Assembly: GCF_037154075.1 (NCBI RefSeq)
Contig: NZ_JBANRJ010000001.1
Span: 2,661,501 to 2,725,500 of the forward strand
DNA: 64,000 nucleotides
Direction of reading: 5' to 3'
Source: Sphingobium aromaticiconvertens
Lineage (GTDB): Bacteria; Pseudomonadota; Alphaproteobacteria; Sphingomonadales; Sphingomonadaceae
A program made the translations under genes and the position numbers. The notes under the pieces are model-generated. The model did not search any database and was not told the DNA's origin. It was given only the letters and a program-made list of their open reading frames with translations. Below, piece by piece: positions 55,410 to 63,827 of this stretch. The stretch's first letter is position 1, and the number at the start of each line of letters is the position of its first letter.

Positions 55410-56386
55410 GGTATCCCGCATCCGAAAAGCTCGAGATCATCCGGATCGTCGAGCAGTCGCACCTGCCCGCCAAGCACACGCTGGACAAACTCGGCATCCC
55501 CCGCCGGACGTTCTACCGCTGGTACGATCGCTTCGTCGAAGGCGGGCCGGAGGCGCTGGAAGATCGGCCATCGGCGCCGAGTCGGGTGTGGAACCGCATC
55601 GGCGACGATATCCAGGGCCAGATCGTCGAGATGGCGCTGGATTACAGCGAGCTGTCACCGCGCGAACTGGCGGTGCGCTTCACCGACGAGAAGCGCTACT
55701 TCGTGTCGGAGGCCACCGTTTACCGCCTGTTGAAGGCCCACGATCTGATTACCAGTCCGGCCTATGTGGTGATCAAGGCCGCCGATCGCTTCCATACCCA
55801 GACCACGCGTCCGAACGAGATGTGGCAGACCGATTTTACCTACTTCAAGATCATCGGGTGGGGCTGGATGTACCTGTCGACCGTGCTCGACGACTTCTCG
55901 CGCTACATTATCGCCTGGAAACTGTGCACCAACATGCGCGCCGAGGATGTCACCGACACGCTGGACCTGGCCCTTAAGGCTTCCGGCTGCGACAGCGCCA
56001 CCGTGCTGCACAAGCCCAGGCTGCTCAGCGATAACGGCCCCAGCTACATCGCGGGCGAACTGGCGGAATACATCGATGCCCAGAAGATGAGCCATGTACG
56101 CGGCGCTCCGATGCACCCCCAGACCCAAGGCAAGATCGAGCGCTGGCACCAAACCCTGAAAAACCGCATCCTGCTGGAAAACTACTTCCTGCCCGGCGAC
56201 CTTGAGGCCCAGATCGAGGCCTTCGTCGAGCATTACAACAACCAGCGTTACCACGAGAGCCTGAACAACGTGACGCCCGCCGACGCCTACCTCGGCAGGG
56301 CTCCCGCCATCATCAAACAGCGCGAAAGGATCAAGCGAAAGACCATCGAATATCGGCGCTTGCAACACCGCAGGCTCGCCGCTTAA
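55406..56386 (+). CDS. IS3-family transposase OrfB (copy 2)
   Basis: 326 residues, translation identical to the copy at 17101, with the same acidic triad (MWQTDFTY, LLSDNGPSY, QGKIERWHQ). Intact and potentially active. Confidence 0.93.
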   Translation: MRYPASEKLEIIRIVEQSHLPAKHTLDKLGIPRRTFYRWYDRFVEGGPEALEDRPSAPSRVWNRIGDDIQGQIVEMALDYSELSPRELAVRFTDEKRYFVSEATVYRLLKAHDLITSPAYVVIKAADRFHTQTTRPNEMWQTDFTYFKIIGWGWMYLSTVLDDFSRYIIAWKLCTNMRAEDVTDTLDLALKASGCDSATVLHKPRLLSDNGPSYIAGELAEYIDAQKMSHVRGAPMHPQTQGKIERWHQTLKNRILLENYFLPGDLEAQIEAFVEHYNNQRYHESLNNVTPADAYLGRAPAIIKQRERIKRKTIEYRRLQHRRLAA

Positions 56387-56460
56387 CATCAACCCCAAGA
56401 CGAGGCCCGCACTCCGCTAATTTACGACGCGACGTGTGCCAAATGTTCTGACGACGGACA

Positions 56461-57499
56461 GTTCGCGCCAGCGCAGCGCCCGCACGGGTGACGACCTTGC
56501 CGGAGAGCCCCTTCTTCCCGTCCGTGTCGACGAAGAAACCCTTCACGGCCTGATCGACCACCGAATGCTCATCGAAATCGACGCAGGACAGCGAGACGAG
56601 CTGGATCTCGACACGCTCTTTCGCGAGGCTGCCGGTGGCGTTGCCGACGACGAAGCAGCCCGACAGATTGGCTTTGACATCATTGGGGAGCACGGCTGGC
56701 GCCTGCACGCGGGCGATGATCGGTTCGGGATTGCTGGTCGCGTCCCGGCTGGCCAGCGCGTCGATCCCGGTCAGGAGGCGTGCCCGCATAAAACCAGGCG
56801 GCAAATAAATCGTCCGACTCTTTTTTTCGAATCCGAACCCGCGCCGCCAGCACCGTCCTTGGGCACAATGGGCGTCGTGGCCTGGCCGATCGCGCCGACG
56901 ACTTTCTCGACCGGCGGCGCCGGCGGGGCGGGCGGTCCGGATGGCGGCACCGGCGGGACCGGCAGGCTACCCTCGGCGCTTCCAATTTCCGAAGGTGAGG
57001 GCGGTACCGGCAAATCGGGCGGACTGCCGGGCAGGGCGGGCGGCAAGGGACCACCATCCGCATCGGCGCCCGGCGCCGCATGCGGGATGATCGGTGTCTT
57101 GCCTTCCTCGATCGCGGTGATGCGATCCCCAAGGAGATTTTGCCCGTCGAGCACCTTCTTGAGGTCGCCGCGCAGCTTCAGCTCCAAACTGTCGCCACGC
57201 AGTCCCGCACCCATGTCGAGCTTGGATGTGGTCGGCGCGGTCGCGACCGGCGTGTCGGCACCGCTTGCCGAATAGAGCCCATAGCCCAGGACACTGATCG
57301 CGGCGGCGACGCCGAACTGCTGCGCGCGAAGTTTCTGGCGCGAGCTCAACGCATCCCAGCGCGCGCGAAAATCGATGAGCTTCGCGGCGGTTTCCGGCTC
57401 GCCATGCTCCCCGGCCGCCTGTTCCGCGAGGCGGGCCTGATAGCGGCTCGCCTCGATCGGAGCGCCCTGGCTCTGCGGATCGTCCCGTTCGCCGCTCAT
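56461..57499 (-). pseudogene. traB: F-type conjugation protein TraB, frameshifted and 3' truncated
   Basis: TraB is the VirB10-like inner-to-outer membrane bridge of the F-type secretion system. From ATG 57499 the protein has a cytoplasmic N-terminus, a membrane segment (FGVAAAISVLGYGLYSA), a coiled coil (LELKLRGDLKKVLDGQNLLG) and a long Pro-rich spacer. A run of seven T (56821-56827, A on the coding strand) shifts the frame. Adding one base would continue into SRTIYLPPGFMRARLLTGIDALASRD, the start of the TrbI-like domain, which runs to the IS at 56460. The rest of the domain is missing. ATG overlaps the traK stop. Confidence 0.87.
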
Positions 57500-58284
57500 T
57501 GCACCGCTCCCCGGCGCACAACGACCAGACGAGCGGTGTCGCCGGCATGGAGGTCGGTATGATCCAGCGTGACCGCGAAGATGTTCGCGCCAAGCGCAGA
57601 GACGAGGAAGGCCCGTTCGTCGAGCCGCGTTTCGGCGGACACGCGAACCAGATATTCGCTGGCGGAGAGGCCGGCGCCGTCGATCGCGATCCTGCGGCGT
57701 TCGTGCAGCGAGGCCGCAGGCAGCGACGCGAGGACGAAATCCCGAGCGGCCGGCGCCACCTCGGAGAAACTCTCGGGCACGCGGTCCTGCAGCAGGGAAA
57801 GCGTGATCGAGACCGCGCGCTCCTCCTCGACCAGGGGGCCGAGAAGATCGGCATTGGCCCGCGCGCGCTGTGCAGCGCCCGGCGCCAGGATCACGGTCTG
57901 GGCGGGAATATCCGAAGGCTCGGCATAGAGCGGATAGACCGCACCATTGCAGTTGATAAAAAACTCGGACGCCGCTGTTGCATAGGTCCGGGTGGGAACG
58001 CCCTCGCTGTCCACCTCCTTCACCAAGAACTTGATCCACGCGTCCGAACCGCTGCGTTCGACGGCGATCGCCTTCTCGGCGGAGAATTTGACATCCTCGA
58101 TTTCGCCGCCCTGGCAGACGACATGATTGATGTCGCGGTTGGAAAGGCGGATGCTGCTGGTCTGGTCGGGCAAGGCCGTGATCGACTGGGCCTGCGCCTG
58201 GGCCGAGATGGCGGCGGCGAAAGCCAGGATCGCAGCTGCCTGGACGCAGACGCGCGTTGGGGTGGCCGGATCACCGATCGGCAT
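57496..58284 (-). CDS. traK: F-type conjugation protein TraK (VirB9/secretin-like)
   Basis: About 262 residues. The signal peptide (QAAAILAFAAAISAQAQAQS) precedes SITALPDQTSSIRLSNRDINHVVC, the TraK N-domain, and the C-terminal beta domain with YLVRVSAETRLDERAFLVSALG. It forms the outer-membrane part of the transfer channel with TraV and TraB. Met 58284 is preferred to 58299 because AGGAG lies seven bases before it. The gene overlaps traE and traB. Confidence 0.9.
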   Translation of the reverse strand: MPIGDPATPTRVCVQAAAILAFAAAISAQAQAQSITALPDQTSSIRLSNRDINHVVCQGGEIEDVKFSAEKAIAVERSGSDAWIKFLVKEVDSEGVPTRTYATAASEFFINCNGAVYPLYAEPSDIPAQTVILAPGAAQRARANADLLGPLVEEERAVSITLSLLQDRVPESFSEVAPAARDFVLASLPAASLHERRRIAIDGAGLSASEYLVRVSAETRLDERAFLVSALGANIFAVTLDHTDLHAGDTARLVVVRRGAVQ

Positions 58285-58906
58285 CGAAATTCTCCTCATG
58301 CAACGAGGTCAGCCAGAAGCGGCCATTCTCGATGGTGAAGCCGATCCGCAGATTCCCGCGGAACTTGCGGATGACGCCGCCGATCACGCGCACCTTTTCG
58401 ACAGGCACGAGGATGTCGGCGTTGGTGGTCATCACCGGCTGGTCGGGGCGGATATAGGTGGCGATCGACAGTGTCGGATTGTCCGAAAGCTCGTCGAGAA
58501 TGCCGTTCAGGCTGTCACGCAGGGCATTATAGGCTGACGGATGGGCGATCCCCAGCAGCTCCTGGAACTGCCGATCCGCCGAATAGGCCGAATAGGTACC
58601 CGCAAGGCTCACGATGTTGCGGGTCATCATCCGCAGATATTCGGGCGACGGGCTGTTCCCGGTGACGTAGAGATCGCCACCCGCACCAAAGGGCACGACA
58701 ACCGTTCGCTGGTTCTGGTTGGACGTGTAGATGACGATGCCGAGCACCGCGGTCACGCCGAACAGGCCGATGATCGCGAATTTGAGGAGCCGGTTCTCTT
58801 CGAACAGGTTCGCCGACCCTTGAAGGTAGCGGTGAATTCCCCAGCTCGCGGGCTTCCCCAGCAGCGGGTCGGCCTGCGACTTCGCCCAAGCTTTCAGAAA
58901 TGCCAT
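58271..58906 (-). CDS. traE: F-type conjugation protein TraE (VirB5/VirB8-like position)
   Basis: 211 residues. A short cytoplasmic start, one transmembrane helix (LLKFAIIGLFGVTAVLGIVIY, residues about 40-60) and a periplasmic domain (SPEYLRMMTRNIVSLAGTYSAYSADRQFQELLGIAHPSAY) are as in TraE of F-like systems. It is needed for pilus assembly. It lies between traL (8-bp gap) and traK (overlap). Confidence 0.9.
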   Translation of the reverse strand: MAFLKAWAKSQADPLLGKPASWGIHRYLQGSANLFEENRLLKFAIIGLFGVTAVLGIVIYTSNQNQRTVVVPFGAGGDLYVTGNSPSPEYLRMMTRNIVSLAGTYSAYSADRQFQELLGIAHPSAYNALRDSLNGILDELSDNPTLSIATYIRPDQPVMTTNADILVPVEKVRVIGGVIRKFRGNLRIGFTIENGRFWLTSLHEENFDADR

Positions 58907-58914
58907 GGCTCACC

Positions 58915-59181
58915 TCACTCGTAGAAGCGGGTCTGGGTCGGACCCGGATAGTGACGGAAGCGAAGCAGGCCCCAGCGCCAGGCGAGATGCGGGATGAACC
59001 CGCGCGGCTTCGTGCGCTTCCAGGGAATGAAAAGGAGAAGAGCGCCGATGAGCATCCACCCGATCACTCCGCCCACGATGACCGCGACGAAGATGGTCGA
59101 CATGACCAATATGAACTCGTCGGAGGCGAACCAGAGGATCTGGACGGGCCGATGGAGATATTGGGGCAGACGTTCATCCAA
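58915..59181 (-). CDS. traL: F-type conjugation protein TraL (VirB3-like)
   Basis: 88 residues: MDERLPQYLHRPVQILWFAS, two joined hydrophobic helices (FILVMSTIFVAVIVGGVIGWMLIGALLLFIPW) and a basic tail ending FRHYPGPTQTRFYE. That is the TraL plan of an inner-membrane protein for pilus assembly. Standard order pilin-L-E-K-B is kept. Confidence 0.9.
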   Translation of the reverse strand: MDERLPQYLHRPVQILWFASDEFILVMSTIFVAVIVGGVIGWMLIGALLLFIPWKRTKPRGFIPHLAWRWGLLRFRHYPGPTQTRFYE

Positions 59182-59301
59182 CGCTCTTCTCCTCCTGCTT
59201 CACAGACACCCCGGCCGAGCCGGGTGTCGGTTCCCGAGCCCCAAGGGGCGGGCTCGGCTGGGAGACCCGGGCGGGCGCGAGCCCGCGCCCGGGCCAAAGG
59301 C

Positions 59302-59616
59302 TCAGATCACCATCCCGAAGGTCTGGAGGATCGTGTCCGATTTGATGAGGCAGACCGCGGCGACGATCGTTGGGATGCCGATCATCACGTTCGAAAACAG
59401 CCGCGATACGCCGAAGAGGAAGGCCGCGACGCCGGCGACAAAGCCCAACGGGCCCTTGACGCCCTTGTTCACGACGATGTCGTAGATGTCGTAGCCGAGG
59501 TCGCCAACGGCCGGCGCCGTGAACGCGTGTGCGCCACCGCTCATCGCCGCGAACAACGCCAAAGGGACGCCGATATTCGCGACCGAGACAGCCTGCTTAC
59601 CGATTTTCCTGATCAT
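59302..59616 (-). CDS. traA: Conjugative pilin-like protein (TraA position)
   Basis: 104 residues. A signal peptide (VANIGVPLALFAAMSGGAHA) is followed by a short mature part with two hydrophobic helices (GPLGFVAGVAAFLFGVSRLF; MIGIPTIVAAVCLI), like F-type pilins. Its position immediately before traL supports this. Sequence alone is too short for full certainty. Confidence 0.75.
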   Translation of the reverse strand: MIRKIGKQAVSVANIGVPLALFAAMSGGAHAFTAPAVGDLGYDIYDIVVNKGVKGPLGFVAGVAAFLFGVSRLFSNVMIGIPTIVAAVCLIKSDTILQTFGMVI

Positions 59617-59807
59617 CTTCCTATCACTCCGCTTGTCGGGGAGCCGTCCGGAACCGTGCTTGGCCGCTCAACGAGAGATCGGTGGCGGCCGGCGGCGGCG
59701 TTGGACGGCCCCCCAGGGGAGCTCGCAGCCGTCGGCATTCCGGTCCGCGCGGCCCCCGTTGGAGAGGCTCTGCGTGGCCGCCAGAAATCACATGTGGTTC
59801 GATGCCG

Positions 59808-60590
59808 TCAGTGGCTCGGCCCCTTGCCAGGCTTCTGCTGGTCGAGGAACTCTTCGAGCTCGCCCTGCTGAAAGCCCGAGATGAGCTTGCCATCAGCGAT
59901 CAGCGTCGGTGTGCCGCTGATTCCGATCTTTCGGACAACCTCGGCATCGGCCTCGACCTTCGTTCGGCCGGCCATGCATTTATGAAGCTGCTTGGGAGCG
60001 GCGCCGGCGTAGATCGCCTTGAATTCGGCCAGCTTGTCCGGCGAGCAAAGGATATGCTCCGCCTTGGCCGCAGCCTCCGGGTGGATGCCACTCACGAAAT
60101 AGACCAGCCGCCGGACGGGCTTGCCTTCGGCTTCCTTCACCGCCCAGAACTTCTCGAGCGCGCGGCAATAGGGGCAGTCGGGATCGGTGAACTCGATCAC
60201 CGTTGGAGCGGTCTCCGGCCCGATGACGAGCGCTTTTGCCGGATCGATGTCGCCAAGCTTCTTCCGGGCGCCCGCATCCTGGGCAAGCGCGGTCAGATTG
60301 ACTCCGTTCTTGTCATAGACTGCGGCGAACAGGATATGCTCGCTCTCCGGCGCATAATAGATGACCTTGCCGCCAGCGATCGCCTGATAGATCGGACCCT
60401 TTACGGGCGAGGGCCCGAAATCGTCGAACCGCAGGTTGGTGAACGTCTGGTGGAGCTGCTCCTCGGCCGCCTTGGCGGCCTTGCTGAGAGTTTCCGACGG
60501 GTTGTCGGAAGGTTGCGCCAGCGACGAGCCTGGAAGACTGCTCGCGAGGATCGCCGCAAGCGACAGAGACAAGATCGAGCTGCTCTTCAT
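59808..60590 (-). CDS. dsbC: DsbC-type periplasmic thioredoxin-fold isomerase of the transfer operon
   Basis: 260 residues. Signal peptide (SILSLSLAAILASSLPGSSLAQ), an N-terminal dimerisation domain and a thioredoxin fold with the active site FTDPDCPYCRALEKFW and cis-Pro loop GISGTPTLIADG. It probably isomerises disulfides in TraK/TraV-type proteins or the pilus assembly proteins. ATG overlaps the upstream small gene (ATGA). A 191-bp gap without gene separates it from the pilin. Confidence 0.9.
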   Translation of the reverse strand: MKSSSILSLSLAAILASSLPGSSLAQPSDNPSETLSKAAKAAEEQLHQTFTNLRFDDFGPSPVKGPIYQAIAGGKVIYYAPESEHILFAAVYDKNGVNLTALAQDAGARKKLGDIDPAKALVIGPETAPTVIEFTDPDCPYCRALEKFWAVKEAEGKPVRRLVYFVSGIHPEAAAKAEHILCSPDKLAEFKAIYAGAAPKQLHKCMAGRTKVEADAEVVRKIGISGTPTLIADGKLISGFQQGELEEFLDQQKPGKGPSH

Positions 60591-60862
60591 GGCCGCACAC
60601 TCCCCGGCTGCGACGCAGGCCGGACCAGGATGGTCCTCTCGATGTGAACCGCACTTCCAATTGGTACGAGACCCGGTTGGAGCCGGTTGTCATCGAACTG
60701 CGGAAGAGTCACGATCGCAAAGCCGCCATCGTGAGGCCTGACCTCGGCGCGCTGCGGCGTTACATCGGCGCGGATCTCTACAGCCGGCCGATGAGCCGCG
60801 GTGTTTCCGGCCAGAAGCATGGCTGCAGCGATGGCGCCCGTTCGTTTGGAGGCATGAAACAT
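60587..60862 (-). CDS. Small secreted protein at the head of the transfer operon
   Basis: 91 residues: MFHASKRTGAIAAAMLLAGN, a likely signal peptide, then a short beta-rich part (PHDGGFAIVTLPQFDDNRLQPGLVPIGSAVHIERTILVRP). The stop overlaps the dsbC start (ATGA), strong support for translation and coupling. I do not recognise the family; a periplasmic role in transfer is inferred from context. Iteron repeats lie 160-235 bp upstream. Confidence 0.65.
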   Translation of the reverse strand: MFHASKRTGAIAAAMLLAGNTAAHRPAVEIRADVTPQRAEVRPHDGGFAIVTLPQFDDNRLQPGLVPIGSAVHIERTILVRPASQPGSVRP

Positions 60863-61021
60863 AACGCGCAATACTCCCTGTTCGAAGAACCGCTCTCGCG
60901 GCGCTCCGTTGTCGATGTGCGGTTCAGGCTTGGAGCTTGGGCATGTCGGGCCACGCTCGCCGCACCCCATCGGGCTGAGCAACGTGATGACCGAACGCTC
61001 CCACGATCGACAAGAGGGCAG

Positions 61022-61097
61022 GGCACTACAGAGCCGGTCGGGGTACTGTGGAGCCGAAATCGGCACTACAGAGCCGGTAGCGGCACTCAAGTGCCGA
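61022..61097. repeat. Iteron-like array, four units with an exact 20-bp period
   Basis: Units start at 61022, 61042, 61062 and 61082: GGCACTACAGAGCCGG, GGTACTGTGGAGCCGA, GGCACTACAGAGCCGG, GGCACTCAAGTGCCGA. Two are identical. The consensus equals that of the array at 6946-7001. It lies between the divergent transfer operon and the 61.2-kb gene. It is probably an initiator- or regulator-binding array; a replication origin is possible. Confidence 0.8.
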
Positions 61098-61196
61098 AAA
61101 ATCTCATTGCGGGCGGTTCACATGGTGCCCACTTCGCCGCAACCATCGTCTTAGCAGAAGGACAAGAGGCGATTCGCTGATCGGGGAATCAGTGCG

Positions 61197-61595
61197 ATGC
61201 AGACATCGAGAACGTACAAATTGTTGCTCTCCGATCAGGGAATAGACCTGTTTCTCGGCTGTCATTGCCGATTGGCCCATCTCGTCCGCGCGTTCATTCC
61301 CTACGGTGTAACGTTAGCGGCCGCAGTTACTTTTCTGGAAAGCCTGGATCCAAGCGAGATAGCCGCCGAAGTCGAGACAAGAAAGTTCGTTCGCAGCTGT
61401 GGGACTCAGGTCCACTTTGTCGGATCGTCGGCCCGACTCACGGAGTCTATGTCGAAAATCAAGGAAAAACTGAGCAATTCGAGCGAGTTCGGATCGCTTC
61501 CCTCCGTGGGAAAGCTCTACGTCGTTGCGCTGATTTCGCTGGAAGCCGCAGAGGATCGACAACTGATGGATGCCTATCACAGGGCCGTACGGTAA
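61197..61595 (+). CDS. Hypothetical protein
   Basis: 132 residues: MQTSRTYKLLLSDQGIDLFL and on to a helical end SLEAAEDRQLMDAYHRAVR. No transmembrane segment or known motif is apparent. A clear ribosome site is missing, but the frame is long and uninterrupted and precedes two regulators on the same strand. A role in regulation of the neighbouring lasso peptide locus cannot be shown. Confidence 0.45.
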   Translation: MQTSRTYKLLLSDQGIDLFLGCHCRLAHLVRAFIPYGVTLAAAVTFLESLDPSEIAAEVETRKFVRSCGTQVHFVGSSARLTESMSKIKEKLSNSSEFGSLPSVGKLYVVALISLEAAEDRQLMDAYHRAVR

Positions 61596-61778
61596 CGGCT
61601 TTTGCGTGGGGGCGCCCGGCCGATGCACCATTTTCCAGGGGATATGAATGGTTAAACTCGGTCCGCTTTCTCTCTCATTTTGGGAATTGTTGGATTTGAC
61701 CGGCTGCGTACAACGCACCAGCTTCCTCATCGTCGGGTCACGCATGGGAGCTTTTGGGCGTTTCAGGGAGTCCTGGAC

Positions 61779-62195
61779 ATGCCCCTTCAAAGCAATACCG
61801 GACTGCGTGATCCAGAGCTGCTGGAGCAGATCAAGCTGCTGTCCGGCAAAGCCATCGAGGAGCGGCGCAGACATGCACGCACGACGCAGGAACAACTGGC
61901 CCGGCGCACCGGGATCGGCACTCGGTGGATTCGGGAGATCGAAGCCGGTAATCCCAGATCATCGATCGATCATCACATAAAATGCGCGACAGCGCTCGGA
62001 CTCCCAATCTCTTATCTGCTCATTCCCCTGCTCTTCATGGAGAAAGAGATGAACTTCCCTGTTGCATTCCTCGTGGATAATTTCGCCGGCCTCCAGGAAC
62101 GTGCCATCAAGTGTATCGGCGACTTCTATATAGAGACGCTCGCGCGTCAGGTCCGCCCCGATCGTGACATGACCCAAGCCCAGCCTGGTGCCTGA
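61779..62195 (+). CDS. XRE-family helix-turn-helix regulator
   Basis: 138 residues. The Cro/CI-type HTH is KAIEERRRHARTTQEQLARRTGIGTRWIREIEAGNPRSSIDHHIKCATALGLPI (residues about 20-75). The tail is unique. ATG 61779 has CAGGGAG upstream. The next gene, a GntR regulator, starts nine bases after its stop, so both are in one unit upstream of the lasso peptide genes. Confidence 0.8.
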   Translation: MPLQSNTGLRDPELLEQIKLLSGKAIEERRRHARTTQEQLARRTGIGTRWIREIEAGNPRSSIDHHIKCATALGLPISYLLIPLLFMEKEMNFPVAFLVDNFAGLQERAIKCIGDFYIETLARQVRPDRDMTQAQPGA

Positions 62196-62204
62196 GGCTC
62201 TTGC

Positions 62205-62852
62205 GTGTCGCCCGAACCCGTCACTGCGGAGCGGACATATCAACGTCTAAAGCTCGATATCATGTCAGGGCGCTTCCGGCCCGGTGCTCTCGTTGTTTCC
62301 CAGATGGTTGCGGAGGAGTTTGGCACCAGTATTTCCCCGGTTCGTGATTCCATGCAACGCTTGGTCGGCGAACGCCTGCTTGGCCATCACGAGGGCGGAG
62401 GCTTTGAAATTCCCGCGGTGACCGCCGAAGGCCTTCGCGATCTTCATATCTGGCATGGTCAGGTAGTCCGCCTTGCCGTCAAGGAGGGTAAGCCCGCCGC
62501 ATTGCCGCAAAATTTGCTCGCGGGACTCGAGGAACTCGATCCCGAGGATTCTTACCGGATCGTGCAGAAGACGACGGATCTGTTCCAGCAGCTAGGAAAA
62601 GCATCCACCAACTCTGAACATGGCCCGACGATTGCCGCAATCAGCGACCGGCTGTTTGCGTTTCGACTCCACGAGCATGGGTTGAAGGATCGCAAGGCAG
62701 AGCTGATCAGGATCTGGAATGTGATCGTTTCGGGTCAGGATTCGACCGCGCGTGAGGTCCTATGGGCCTACCATCGGCGACGAATCCGCCGCGTCGATAC
62801 CCTGTTACGTGCCTTCTACGCTGCCAAAGGCGCGCAAAACCAACGGTTATGA
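62205..62852 (+). CDS. GntR-family transcriptional regulator
   Basis: 215 residues. Winged HTH: YQRLKLDIMSGRFRPGALVVSQMVAEEFGTSISPVRDSMQRLVGERLLGHHEGGGFEIP. The C-terminal helical domain is FCD-like but short of the usual metal ligands. GTG 62205 has GAGG eight bases upstream. GntR genes are known close to proteobacterial lasso peptide clusters; a control role here is plausible, by position only. Confidence 0.82.
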   Translation: MSPEPVTAERTYQRLKLDIMSGRFRPGALVVSQMVAEEFGTSISPVRDSMQRLVGERLLGHHEGGGFEIPAVTAEGLRDLHIWHGQVVRLAVKEGKPAALPQNLLAGLEELDPEDSYRIVQKTTDLFQQLGKASTNSEHGPTIAAISDRLFAFRLHEHGLKDRKAELIRIWNVIVSGQDSTAREVLWAYHRRRIRRVDTLLRAFYAAKGAQNQRL

Positions 62853-62973
62853 CGTTATGCCCGGACATCCGCCTTATTTGCTCCCAAGATGAGCACTTAT
62901 AAGCTCGGGTATATGCGTCCTCACCGGTAGCCTCTCCCCTGTCGCAACACTGCGGCAATTCATGGAGGTTGAT

Positions 62974-63108
62974 ATGGAACGCGAAGAAATGACGACCGAC
63001 GCCGATTTCATCGATCTGGGCCAAGCCAGCCAGCTCACCGAAGGCAACGGCGACAATGGCGGAGACACGAACGGGAAGCAGCTGCTGGGCGGGCTCTCCG
63101 ACGACTAA
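62974..63108 (+). CDS. Lasso peptide precursor (A protein)
   Basis: 44 residues with GGAGG six bases upstream. The leader (residues 1-23) has FIDLGQASQLTE, with the obligatory Thr at position -2. The predicted core is 21 residues, G24 to D44: G-N-G-D-N-G-G-D, then TNGKQLLGGLSDD. Gly1 and Asp8 of the core are placed for an eight-residue macrolactam ring. No other acidic residue falls at ring position 7-9. The B gene follows. The leader end resembles that of microcin J25 (QLTKG). The core recalls, from memory, syanodin I of Sphingobium (21 residues, Asp8, ending DD), but is not the same. Confidence 0.85.
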   Translation: MEREEMTTDADFIDLGQASQLTEGNGDNGGDTNGKQLLGGLSDD

Positions 63109-63173
63109 CGACGATGGTGCGCGGTCGTGAGGTCGCGCACCACTTCGTGGGAGATGAGCCTGTGGGATTTGCC

Positions 63174-63827
63174 ATGTCTCAGACGGTCAGCTTCGCACTG
63201 GTCGATGACCAACCGGTGTTCCTGGATCTGGCCAATGACAGGTATCTGCGCCTGAACCAGACTCAGGAACGCGCATTCCTGTCCCTGCTGTCCGATCGTC
63301 TCCACCAACAGAAGCATGGCCAGGCGATCGCCCAATTAGTGGCAGGAGGCCTTCTTCTTCCGGTCGGTTCTCATGAGAAACCGATGGCTTGCGCGGCATT
63401 GCCTTTACCATCCTCAAGCCTTTTAGAAGGCCCACTGCCAGGGGCAGGCTTAGGGCTGATCGCAAGTGCCCTGCTTCAGCTGCGTAGAACGAGAGGCGAC
63501 CTCAGACGCGAGTCCTTGCACGCCGTGATCGAGCGCCTGCGGCACAAGAAGAGCAGGGGCTTTGGCCTAGATGCGGACGCAGCTCGCCTTCTAGCCATCG
63601 TGGCGGCCTTCGAACGGACAAAACTTTACCTCTCTTCCTACCGTCAATGCTTGCCGCGCTCACTGGCGATGGCCATGCACCTTGCGCATGCGGGGATTTC
63701 AGCTGACCTTGTGATCGGCGTCGCCACAAAACCGTTCCGTGCTCATTGCTGGGTTCAGCATGCCGACATCGTCCTGAATGACCGTCTGGAAAGGGTTCGG
63801 AACTTCACTCCGATCCTTGTCGCGTGA
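63174..63827 (+). CDS. Lasso peptide B protein (fused RRE plus transglutaminase-like leader protease)
   Basis: About 217 residues. The N-terminal part (VSFALVDDQPVFLDLANDRYLRL) is the precursor-recognition domain of McjB-type proteins. The C-terminal cysteine protease domain has RQCLPRSLAMAMHL (Cys), FRAHCWVQH (His) and DIVLND (Asp). It removes the leader before cyclisation. I prefer ATG 63174, with GGGA six bases upstream and the usual N-terminus; the frame stays open to ATG 63114, six bases after the precursor stop. Its end overlaps the C gene by four bases (GTGA). Confidence 0.93.
   Translation: MSQTVSFALVDDQPVFLDLANDRYLRLNQTQERAFLSLLSDRLHQQKHGQAIAQLVAGGLLLPVGSHEKPMACAALPLPSSSLLEGPLPGAGLGLIASALLQLRRTRGDLRRESLHAVIERLRHKKSRGFGLDADAARLLAIVAAFERTKLYLSSYRQCLPRSLAMAMHLAHAGISADLVIGVATKPFRAHCWVQHADIVLNDRLERVRNFTPILVA

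Larger units (their letters stand above)
54938..56460. mobile_element. IS3-family element, copy 2 (1523 bp)
   Basis: The same element as at 16633-18155, same orientation and length, with the TGTCCGCCGTCAG and CTGACGACGGACA ends at 54938 and 56460. All conceptual translations agree, so the copies appear identical. Flanks tac and gtt give no duplication. Left flank is a TonB receptor lacking its N-terminus; right flank is traB lacking its C-terminus. Confidence 0.93.

Noticed and set aside
16633..56460. Classical composite transposon
   Set aside because: Direct IS copies bound the region, but no target duplication is present at the outer ends (gca and gtt). The flanking genes are different broken genes.
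62974..63108. Lasso ring closed at the fourth core residue (Asp4)
   Set aside because: A four-residue ring is too small for any known lasso peptide. Asp8 is the only acidic residue in the allowed 7-9 range.
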